Source: Planctomycetota bacterium (GTDB lineage Bacteria > Planctomycetota > Phycisphaerae > UBA1845 > PWPN01). From it: a stretch of 64,000 bases of DNA. The first letter of the stretch is position 1, and every line of letters starts with the position of its first letter. The notes beneath the pieces are model-generated. The model did no database searches and was not told the origin of the DNA. It saw only the letters and a program-made list of their open reading frames with translations. The translations under genes and the position numbers were made by a program. This document shows positions 54,414-62,330 of the stretch, piece after piece. The stretch spans positions 124,001 through 188,000 of the forward strand of contig JAKLEZ010000008.1 in NCBI GenBank assembly GCA_022711465.1, read 5' to 3'.

Positions 54414-57400
54414 ATGCGCAGGTCACACGGGAGAGGAGAACCCTTGGCAAGGATTTGCCTCTGGGGTGTCTGCATTGGCGTCGTGGCCCTGGCGGTCGCA
54501 CCCGCCTGGGCGGCGCCGAGCTTCAGCTATAGCACGGACTTCGAGTCTGACACCGACGGGGCCACCCCGGCCGGCTGGGTCGCGGCCAACTGCGGCGACA
54601 ACATCATCTCCGTGGGTCCCTCCAACGATCCCAAGGTGATGACCGCGGATCCCGCCGGGTGGGCGGGCATATCCGCAGTGGCCAACGGGTTGGGCACGGT
54701 CAACTATGCCGTGCCGTGGTCAGGCACCAAGCGGTTCACCATCCTGCATCCTGGCTGGGACTACAACGTGGCCTTCGCCAGCGGTGCCACCTTCACCGGC
54801 ACCGGGGCCACCTACAGCGGCACTTACCCGATGGATCTTCAGAACAACTGCATGAAGGCTGTCTTCGATCTGGCCATGCGCACCGGCCGCACGGCTACCA
54901 GCACCCACGGCTTCAACTTCACCGTCCAGCCGGTCGAGAACACGCAAACGGTCCGCATCGTCGGCCTGCCCTACGGCCGTGAAGGCTACGATCAGAACGG
55001 CTTCGGCGTCGAGGTGGATGTGTACAACAACACCGGCGGCGGTTCGTCGGGGAGCGGCGATCAGGACAACAAGCACGTCGGCATCAATCTCTATCGAATG
55101 TGGGACAACAACGGCTCCTTCAGCGGCTTGGGCATCACGGTGCCCAGTCTGAAGACCAACGTGGACCAGGGCGCGACCATTCCGTTCCCCAACCCGGCGG
55201 TCACCGGTACGGGCACGCCTTCCGCATGGTGCAGCATCGGCAACAACAACCAACCCCTGCACTTCACCATCTACTACAACGATCCGAACAAGGGCGGCCT
55301 GGGCGTCGTGCGGGTCTATCTGAAAGTGGATCCGGCCACCAAGGCGGGCGGTGATCCGCAGGTCCCGGCGGGCCAGACCGCCTTCTCCTTCGGCTACGAT
55401 GTCGGTGACGATCCGGTCGACGGCAAGCTGATGGTCGAGGCTTACGTCGGGCCCTGGCCCAGCACCGGGGCAGCCTTCGGGTTCTCCGCCGCCCGCAGCG
55501 GCTCAACCCACATCTCCCAGGTGGACAATATCCACGTCGAGACCAACGCGGTCACCGGAACGGCAACCGATCCGGTCACCTATCCGGCAGGATCGCCAAC
55601 GTTCGACCCGGGCACGGCGACGGCCACCCTGCCGGTAAGCGAGCGCGCCCAGACCGGTACCGCCGGTATGACCCAGCCCGGATGGGATGTCTCCTCCTAT
55701 ATCGTGTACCCGGCCACCTCGGTGGGTACGCTGACCACCGTTCTGGACGTGTTCAAGGGCAGCATCCGGTCGCAACGAGACAGCGGCTTCACCCTCGGCA
55801 CCAAGACCGGCGAGCCGAACCTCAACTACTATACCGCCGGAGCCGCGGGCGGCGGCCTGGCCGGCAACTTCGGCGAGGACCGGCTGCCTCCGGGCATGAG
55901 CCTCAACCTCACCTGGATCGGCATTCTGGCCAAGGGCTGGATCTACTTCCCGAGCGGCAACAAGGATTACGACCTGTGCATGAACTCGGACAATGGCTAC
56001 GAGATCCGGATCGGCAACACGATCGTGTCCTACAGCCCAGCCGACGGCACGTTCTCGTCCGGCCTGAACGGCGGAAGTCACTTCACGTTGCACGTGGACG
56101 AGGCCGGCGTCTATCCGATCCAGCTCCTGTGGTTCGACTGGGGCGGCGGAGCCTACATGGAGTTCTACCGTCGGACCGACAGCCCGATGATCCCATACCT
56201 GATGGTGGGCAATACCACCTGGGGCATCGCGGATCAGCCGGTCATCTTCGGCCTGCGCAATGGCGCGGCCGCCCCGGATTACGTGGATTCGTACACCGCG
56301 ACCCCGCCGGTGCTGCCAGATGTCGCCCTGTCGCCCGCCCAGAAGGTCGGTGACACCAGCGTCGTCGACGGCCAGCCCGCGGGCTTCAACATCAAGAGTG
56401 TCTGGGTCCGCTACCCCGGTGGTCTCAGCAATACCACCGGCATCATCATGAAGCAGAACGGCGGCGACGGCGACGTGCGTCAAACCAGTCTCGGCTTCCT
56501 CGATGCCCTGGACAACCTGGTTCCAGGAACGACCTCCCAGGTGATCAACTACCGCGGTGTCGGCGAGGGTGACGGGAACATCGGCGGCGGAGTCGACTTC
56601 CCAGGGATCGGCACTTCCGGAGCCGGTCAGTACGGTTTGCGGGCGGAAGGCTACCTTGTCTTCCCGACGGCCGGCAGGTATCTGCTGGGCGCCAACGCGG
56701 ACGACGACATGTACGTTCGCTTCGGGGAGCAGACCGTCCTCACTTCGCCGTGCTGCAGGAACCTCATCCTGTCCCTCAGCGTAACCGAGCCCGGCGTCTA
56801 CCCAGTTCGGGTCGAATGCATCGGCGACGGCTACCCCAACTTCATTGATTTCTATGAACTATCGCCGACGCCCACCGGATACACCTACGTCTCGGTGAAC
56901 AGCGCCCTGTCCACCGTCAAGGCGTACCAGTCCATTGCCGGCGGCGCGTACGCCTGGACAAGCGAGACCAACAAGTGGAACATTCCGGCCGACCGTAAGG
57001 TCGCCACGCTCAACGATGTCCAGGACGCCGATCTGGGCTGGAATGCCACCCTGGTCAAGTCCGCGGCGAACACGGACAACAACATGGGGCTCACCGAGGC
57101 CCTGGTTCGAGGAGACCTGGTCGGCCTGGACTCGAGCGCCTACCCCAGGGCCACCGATACCCCGCTCTACATCAACTACGCGGACAACGGCCAGGCACCC
57201 CAGGGGAACTTCGACGCCAGTGCCGCCGCCCCGCAGAACACTCCCGACCGGCTGATCAGCAGCTTCCTGGTGGACGGCAGCCCGCTGCTCACGGCCGGTG
57301 ACAACGATGACTACGTCATCAGCTTCCAGGGCTACGCCGCTTTCTCGGTCTCCGGCTACTACGCCTTCAATACCAATTGCGATGACGGCTCGACCTTGTG

Positions 57401-58511
57401 GGTGGCGGGCAAGCCCGTGGCCTACTTCAACATCAACAGCGGCGCGGGCGACAACACCCCCGGCTTCTTCTACGTGGAAGAACCCGGCGTCTACGACATC
57501 CGCATGGATTACTTCGAGCGGAACGGCAACTCCGAGGTGGAGCTGCTCCAGTATCTGCCCGACGGGATCACCGCCGCCCTGATCAACGACCCCAACCAGA
57601 ACCCCAGCCCGAAGCGGGTCAAGGTCTACCGGGCGTTGAAGACCGCACCGCTCACCACCGAGTACGCGGATCCGGGTCAGCTTCCGCTCAGCTCGAAGGT
57701 CGCGGACATCAACCGGCACGGCGATCCGGGTGCCCGGATCCAGTTCGTCAACGCCACCTTCCTCAACGGCGACTATGAGTACGGCATCGGCCACGACAAA
57801 TACAGAACGCTCTTTGCCGCTCACGAGCTCCTCGCCTCGGTCCTGGACAGCGTTCCGAGCCTGAATCACACCGGCGCGCTGGCCCTGGACCAGGTCTTCG
57901 ATACGGTCGTCTTCCCGGAGGCCACGTTCCCGGCCGGCGTGGGCCCGAACGCCTTCGCCATGCGGGCAACGGGTCTCCTGGCCCTGACCAAGGGCGGCCA
58001 CATCTTCGAAGTCCCTAGTGACGACGGCTTCCGGATCTGGATCGGCGGCAAGACCCCGGGTGAGTCCGGCCCGAACCACGGCGTCTACTACGTGACGTTC
58101 TACGTCAACGCCCCGGAGGATGGCTTGTATCCGTTTACCCTGGAGTACAACCAGGGCGTCGGCGGATACGCCCTCTCCTTCGACGAGGTCCTGCCGAACG
58201 AAGCCGGCGACGGATTCGTTCGCCTCCCGGTCAACACGGAGAATGCGGCCAAGATGTATGTCGACCTCACTTCGTGTGCCTACCCGTCGGTCGATGCCGA
58301 CGCGGACGGCGACGTTGACCAGATGGACTTCGGCGTCTTCCAGGCGTGTTTCTCCGGCGACACGATCGCCTACACGAGCAGCGCGTGTAAGTGCTTCGAC
58401 AAGGACGGCGATACCGACGTGGACCCCATGGACTTCACCGAGTTCCTGAAGTGCGTGACCGGTCCGACGATTGCCTGGAGCGAGCTTCTGAAGCCCGAAT
58501 GCCAGCCGTGA
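54414..58511 (+). CDS. Secreted multi-domain PA14-like protein with dockerin-like end
   Basis: A 1,365-aa protein; ATG at 54414 follows GGAGGAAAGGAC. Signal peptide ends at APAWA. An N-terminal beta-sandwich (to about 370) is followed by four PA14/GLEYA-like modules (about 480-590, 720-820, 955-1060, 1175-1270). Each has a hydrophobic strand ending in a (D/N)DG or DDD turn and a later GVYP-like or GLYP strand: NSDNGYEIRIGN, NADDDMYVRFG, NCDDGSTLWVAG, PSDDGFRIWIGG. PA14 modules often bind carbohydrate with calcium. The C-terminus carries EF-hand motifs DADADGDVDQMDFGVF and DKDGDTDVDPMDFTEF. No enzyme domain is visible, so an adhesin or glycan-binding role is inferred. Confidence 0.85.
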   Translation: MRRSHGRGEPLARICLWGVCIGVVALAVAPAWAAPSFSYSTDFESDTDGATPAGWVAANCGDNIISVGPSNDPKVMTADPAGWAGISAVANGLGTVNYAVPWSGTKRFTILHPGWDYNVAFASGATFTGTGATYSGTYPMDLQNNCMKAVFDLAMRTGRTATSTHGFNFTVQPVENTQTVRIVGLPYGREGYDQNGFGVEVDVYNNTGGGSSGSGDQDNKHVGINLYRMWDNNGSFSGLGITVPSLKTNVDQGATIPFPNPAVTGTGTPSAWCSIGNNNQPLHFTIYYNDPNKGGLGVVRVYLKVDPATKAGGDPQVPAGQTAFSFGYDVGDDPVDGKLMVEAYVGPWPSTGAAFGFSAARSGSTHISQVDNIHVETNAVTGTATDPVTYPAGSPTFDPGTATATLPVSERAQTGTAGMTQPGWDVSSYIVYPATSVGTLTTVLDVFKGSIRSQRDSGFTLGTKTGEPNLNYYTAGAAGGGLAGNFGEDRLPPGMSLNLTWIGILAKGWIYFPSGNKDYDLCMNSDNGYEIRIGNTIVSYSPADGTFSSGLNGGSHFTLHVDEAGVYPIQLLWFDWGGGAYMEFYRRTDSPMIPYLMVGNTTWGIADQPVIFGLRNGAAAPDYVDSYTATPPVLPDVALSPAQKVGDTSVVDGQPAGFNIKSVWVRYPGGLSNTTGIIMKQNGGDGDVRQTSLGFLDALDNLVPGTTSQVINYRGVGEGDGNIGGGVDFPGIGTSGAGQYGLRAEGYLVFPTAGRYLLGANADDDMYVRFGEQTVLTSPCCRNLILSLSVTEPGVYPVRVECIGDGYPNFIDFYELSPTPTGYTYVSVNSALSTVKAYQSIAGGAYAWTSETNKWNIPADRKVATLNDVQDADLGWNATLVKSAANTDNNMGLTEALVRGDLVGLDSSAYPRATDTPLYINYADNGQAPQGNFDASAAAPQNTPDRLISSFLVDGSPLLTAGDNDDYVISFQGYAAFSVSGYYAFNTNCDDGSTLWVAGKPVAYFNINSGAGDNTPGFFYVEEPGVYDIRMDYFERNGNSEVELLQYLPDGITAALINDPNQNPSPKRVKVYRALKTAPLTTEYADPGQLPLSSKVADINRHGDPGARIQFVNATFLNGDYEYGIGHDKYRTLFAAHELLASVLDSVPSLNHTGALALDQVFDTVVFPEATFPAGVGPNAFAMRATGLLALTKGGHIFEVPSDDGFRIWIGGKTPGESGPNHGVYYVTFYVNAPEDGLYPFTLEYNQGVGGYALSFDEVLPNEAGDGFVRLPVNTENAAKMYVDLTSCAYPSVDADADGDVDQMDFGVFQACFSGDTIAYTSSACKCFDKDGDTDVDPMDFTEFLKCVTGPTIAWSELLKPECQP

Positions 58512-58550
58512 TCGCCTGACCGGCGAGAAGCCGTTGTACCCTGTCAGCGC

Positions 58551-58588
58551 AAGGGGCCACGGGTGCGGTCATGCATCCGTGGCCCCTT
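58551..58588. terminator. Strong bidirectional terminator
   Basis: AAGGGGCCACGG (58551-58562) and CCGTGGCCCCTT (58577-58588) form a perfect 12-bp GC-rich stem with a 14-nt loop, followed by CATTTCC. It lies 40 bp after the plus-strand stop and 34 bp before the minus-strand stop at 58622, so it can serve both genes. Confidence 0.85.
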
Positions 58589-58621
58589 CATTTCCACACC
58601 CGGCCCGCAGGGCACGACCCG

Positions 58622-58945
58622 TCAACCGACATCGGCCTTGAACTCCTGCTCGATGATGGCGACGATGGTCGGGAAGTGCTTGTCCAGGCCGCATTCGCCT
58701 TCCTCGCGACGAAGGCACCGCCCTTGGTCATCCTCACGGCAGTCGGCGCAGACCACCTCGCGGAGCTTCTCGTAGTATGGCTCTGTGGAGAAGTCCCGTA
58801 TCTGGGCCACGATCCGGATGACTTCGTCCAGCCGGGCAAAGAGGGTGTTGAAGGCATCGGCCGGTAAACGGTTGCCCGCCTCACCAAGAATGCACCCCAC
58901 CCGCTCCTGAAGACGCACTTCGATCCGTTCTCGCAGCGTACTCAT
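58622..58945 (-). CDS. Small Cys-cluster protein of unknown function
   Basis: A 107-aa protein with ATG at 58945 and GGGGAGG upstream. It is helical with four cysteines in CADCREDDQGRCLRREEGEC (CxxC, x7, C, x7, C), followed by GLDKHFPTIVAIIE. This spacing suggests a zinc or iron-sulfur site. Similar short proteins occur in several anaerobic bacteria as I recall, without known role. No signal peptide. It is transcribed alone towards the strong terminator at 58551. Confidence 0.78.
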   Translation of the reverse strand: MSTLRERIEVRLQERVGCILGEAGNRLPADAFNTLFARLDEVIRIVAQIRDFSTEPYYEKLREVVCADCREDDQGRCLRREEGECGLDKHFPTIVAIIEQEFKADVG

Positions 58946-59166
58946 CGAACCTCCCCGAAGGACGCTCCCGCCGTGTTACCTCTCCCCCCTCACCTGGGCC
59001 GCATACACCAACGCCCTGAGCCGCCCAGCCTCGGCCGCCTCATTGTATACAGGGAAGCACGCAGCTTGCCAACCGGCGCGTCCGGCGAGTATGGTGTGCC
59101 CGGTTCCACCCCGGAGACCCGATGGCGGAACCCGAACGACAAACCCCTCAAACAGGAGACTCACGA

Positions 59167-60687
59167 ATGCGACGGCACCCCACCCTGGCGGCAAGGACGG
59201 CGGCAACTATGGTCATCCTCGTGTGCGGCCCAACCGCCATCGCCGACAACGGACAGGACGAACTGTACCGCCTGCAGGACGTGCGCACCGGCCGGTCCTC
59301 CAGCTCCGACCTCAACTGGCAGACCGGCAACGGCGACTGCCGCTATCTCAAGGCGGGCGATACCGTCACCATCGCCGACATCCACGGCCCGGGTGTCATC
59401 CGTCATATCTGGTTCACTATCGCCGCCGAAGATCCTAAGTACGGACGCTCGCTCACCCTGCGGATGTTCTGGGACGGGCAGGATCAGCCGGCCGTCGAGG
59501 CACCCCTCGGCGACTTCTTCGCGGTCGGCCATGGCCTGTGCCGAAACGTCATCTCCGAACTCGTGGCGGTCAGCTCCGAAGGCCGGGCCTACAACTGCTA
59601 CTGGCCGATGCCCTTTCGCAAACACGCCCGCATCACCCTCACCAACGACTCAAAGAAATTCACCGCCAATGCGATCTACTTCCAGGTGGACTACGACAAG
59701 ATGCCCTCCCTGCCGGCCGACGCCGCCTACTTCCACGCTCAATACCGACAGGAGTACCCGGCCAAGAAAGGCCAGAACTACCTGCTGTTGGACACCGAGG
59801 GTGCCGGCCTGTACGTCGGCACCGTTCTCTCATCCCAGGCCCGAAGCGGGGGCTGGTTCGGCGAGGGCGACGACTTCTTCTACATCGACGGCGAGAAGGA
59901 ACCCACCATCAAGGGCACCGGCACGGAGGACTACTTCAACGACGCCTGGGGCTTCCGCGAGTTCATGCGACCGTACTACGGCGTGGTCATCTGGGAAGGC
60001 TATGACGTCGGCGACCGATGTACCGCCTACCGCTGGCACACCAAGGACCCGGTTCGGTTCACCAAGTCGCTGCGCGTCGAGATCGAGCACAAGGGCGGCA
60101 TGTTCGACGACGCCGGAAAACTGGTCTCCGGCTACGAGGAGCGGTCCGATCTCTACAGCTCGGTGGCCTTCTGGTACCAGACCGGCGTCGCCAAGCGGTT
60201 CGCGAGCATGCCACCCGTCGAGGAACGCACCGTGCCGGCAATCGGTATCGAACTCGAATCCGCCAAGGCGGATGTGAGAATGACGCCGGCCGACACCCGG
60301 CTCGAGATTCAGGAGGGCGGTTACAGCGCCAACAAGCAGTTGTTCGTCCAGTTCGCCGGCCAGGAGTCCACACTGGCCGTACCCATCAAGCTCGACAAGC
60401 CCATCGAGGGGCTGGCCCATCTCAAACTGACCAAGTCACACGACTACGGTACCTGGAAGGTCTCCCTGGACGGCAAGACGCTCAAGGGTATGGATGCCGT
60501 CGATTTGTACAGCCCAACCATCGTCTCCCAGGACTTCAAGGTCGGCAGCGTCAAACTCGACGCCGGAACGCACGAACTCAAGTTCGAGTGCGCCGGCAAG
60601 AACGCCGCCTCCAAGGGTTACTTCCTCGGAGCGGACGCCGTCACCATCGAGGCGATCACGCTGTACGCCGTGCCCGCGAAGAGGTGA
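59167..60687 (+). CDS. Secreted DUF2961 (GH172-type) protein
   Basis: A 506-aa exported protein. ATG at 59167 has AGGAG eight bases upstream and a signal peptide ends near TAIA. Family hallmarks of DUF2961: DIHGPGVIRHIWFTIAAED, LRMFWDGQDQPAVEAPLGDFF, CYWPMPFRKHARITLTND, and the later IKGTGTEDYFNDAWGF. GH172 members, such as difructose anhydride synthases and arabinofuranosidases, use acidic residues in this area; Glu in GTGTEDYFN is a candidate. About 120 C-terminal residues form a CBM-like sandwich (YGTWKVSLDGKTLKGMDAVD). The substrate is unknown. Confidence 0.9.
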   Translation: MRRHPTLAARTAATMVILVCGPTAIADNGQDELYRLQDVRTGRSSSSDLNWQTGNGDCRYLKAGDTVTIADIHGPGVIRHIWFTIAAEDPKYGRSLTLRMFWDGQDQPAVEAPLGDFFAVGHGLCRNVISELVAVSSEGRAYNCYWPMPFRKHARITLTNDSKKFTANAIYFQVDYDKMPSLPADAAYFHAQYRQEYPAKKGQNYLLLDTEGAGLYVGTVLSSQARSGGWFGEGDDFFYIDGEKEPTIKGTGTEDYFNDAWGFREFMRPYYGVVIWEGYDVGDRCTAYRWHTKDPVRFTKSLRVEIEHKGGMFDDAGKLVSGYEERSDLYSSVAFWYQTGVAKRFASMPPVEERTVPAIGIELESAKADVRMTPADTRLEIQEGGYSANKQLFVQFAGQESTLAVPIKLDKPIEGLAHLKLTKSHDYGTWKVSLDGKTLKGMDAVDLYSPTIVSQDFKVGSVKLDAGTHELKFECAGKNAASKGYFLGADAVTIEAITLYAVPAKR

Positions 60688-60913
60688 AGGAGAAAGAGGG
60701 ACGAGCCGGGTCCAGACTCCCAAAACCACCCTTTGGAAGGGGCGAGGACGGTTCGGACACGGGCGGTTCGCGGTTTGCCGACTCGACCTCGACATGGCCC
60801 GCCGTCCTTGCCTCTCCGGCAGGAGCCTCCGGGCCACCGGCGGCATCGAGAAAGCGCGTAGCCCGCCTCTTTGCCGAAGGGGGGATGGGATCACGGGAAC
60901 AGGACAGCTCTGG

Positions 60914-62170
60914 TTACCCGCCAGTCATGCGAATGGCAATAGCGGTGATGTCGTCGCGCGACCAGTCATGGGACGGCTGTTCGGTCGCTAAGCGGCGGGC
61001 TTCGTCGAGCGCGACCTCGGGACCATAGGTCCGGAACCGCTCGATCCAGTCAGTGGCGAGAATGGCATCCTCGCCGCGCAACTCGTTTCTCTGAAGCAAC
61101 AAGGCCTCCAAACCGTCGGTGTAGAAGAAAAGGACGTCGCCCGGCTCGAAGGCATGGGCCGCAACCTCGAAGGCCTGATCCTCGAACGCTCCCAGCAAAC
61201 CACCCCCGCTGCGGATCTGGCGAGGTCTCTGCCCTTCGCGGAACAAGATCGGATACGGCGTTCCGCCCCGAGCCCAGCGTATCAGCTTGGTGGTACGATC
61301 GAAGATCGCGTGCATCGCGGTGATAAAGTGACACTGGCGGAGCCGGGCGGCCAGCAGATCCTGGTTCAAGCGAGTGAGCAGTTCGTCCGGCTCAATGATC
61401 CGGTACGAGCCGTCGACAATTTCCTTGCCCCGAAGCGAGTTCTTGACCAGGATCGCCAGCAACGCCGCTGGCAGACCGTGCCCGGTGGCGTCGGCCAGGG
61501 AAAAACCGAACCGGTCCTCGTCCAGCCGGCTGATATCGTACGTGTCGCCACTGACGAAGTCCGCTGGCAAATAGAGGGTCGAGATGCTCAGCGGGGCAGC
61601 GTCGCCAATGGGCTCAGGCAGCAGGTCATTCTGGATCTGTCCGGCCAGCCGTATCTGTTCATCCAGATCGGTGTGAATCGCACTCCGCGGCGGGCGATCG
61701 CGGCGCAGCTCGGCAATCTCCTCGCGCATCCTGCGAAGCGGCCGGCGGATCTCGCACAGAGCCTTGATCCGCCCGGTCAACTCGTCGGCGTTCAACGGCA
61801 TCCGCTTGAACGGCTGAACCGCAAACAGCATCCGCCCGGTGGACGTCACCGGACTGCTGACCTCACCGGAGAAAGTCGTTCCGCCGCGAGCCGAAGTCGA
61901 CTCGTCGCGACTGGCGCCGTCTTCGTCGAGAACCAGCGTAGCGCAGGCTCGAGCGGAGGTCTCCGTCACCAGGCGCTCGAGAGCAGCCGACGAGCATGCG
62001 GCCGAGGGCAGGATGACACAGACATCGGCACTGTCCGGAATCCCGCTGGTCAGGGCCTTGTCCAGAGAACGGATCGAAACCCGAGCGTTGACCCGGTAAA
62101 GAGCGGTCTTCAGCGACTGGGGCGGAGCCATTCCGTGATCGACAATGAGTTGGACGTGCGGCGTTGCCAA
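60914..62170 (-). CDS. SpoIIE/RsbU-type PP2C phosphatase with degenerate receiver-like N-terminus
   Basis: A 418-aa cytoplasmic protein. The start at 62170 is TTG with weak ribosome-binding support; ATG at 62131 is the alternative. Residues about 1-130 resemble a response-regulator fold (LIVDHG ... VCVILPSAACSSAALERLV ... VLDEDGAS) but no clear phospho-acceptor Asp is seen. A coiled-coil linker (IRRPLRRMREEIAELRRD) leads to the PP2C domain (about 175-415): QIQNDLLPEP, VSGDTYDISRLDEDRFGFSL, ADATGHGLPAALLA, FFYTDGLEALL and the final DDITAIAIRM. Metal-binding Asp residues are all present. Such enzymes usually dephosphorylate anti-sigma-factor antagonists; no sigma regulator is nearby. Confidence 0.9.
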   Translation of the reverse strand: MATPHVQLIVDHGMAPPQSLKTALYRVNARVSIRSLDKALTSGIPDSADVCVILPSAACSSAALERLVTETSARACATLVLDEDGASRDESTSARGGTTFSGEVSSPVTSTGRMLFAVQPFKRMPLNADELTGRIKALCEIRRPLRRMREEIAELRRDRPPRSAIHTDLDEQIRLAGQIQNDLLPEPIGDAAPLSISTLYLPADFVSGDTYDISRLDEDRFGFSLADATGHGLPAALLAILVKNSLRGKEIVDGSYRIIEPDELLTRLNQDLLAARLRQCHFITAMHAIFDRTTKLIRWARGGTPYPILFREGQRPRQIRSGGGLLGAFEDQAFEVAAHAFEPGDVLFFYTDGLEALLLQRNELRGEDAILATDWIERFRTYGPEVALDEARRLATEQPSHDWSRDDITAIAIRMTGG

Positions 62171-62330
62171 AGGAGTCGGTCCACCCTATCCACGGAGGCC
62201 GCTTGGTACCCCTTGACCGGGAACGTCCGTCGCGGCCCCACCCAGATACCCATCTCAAAATCGGCATCCATTGATTCGGCGGAAACCAGACGCGACTTAA
62301 CGTCACCCCGATAACTTCCGGCTTATTTTC

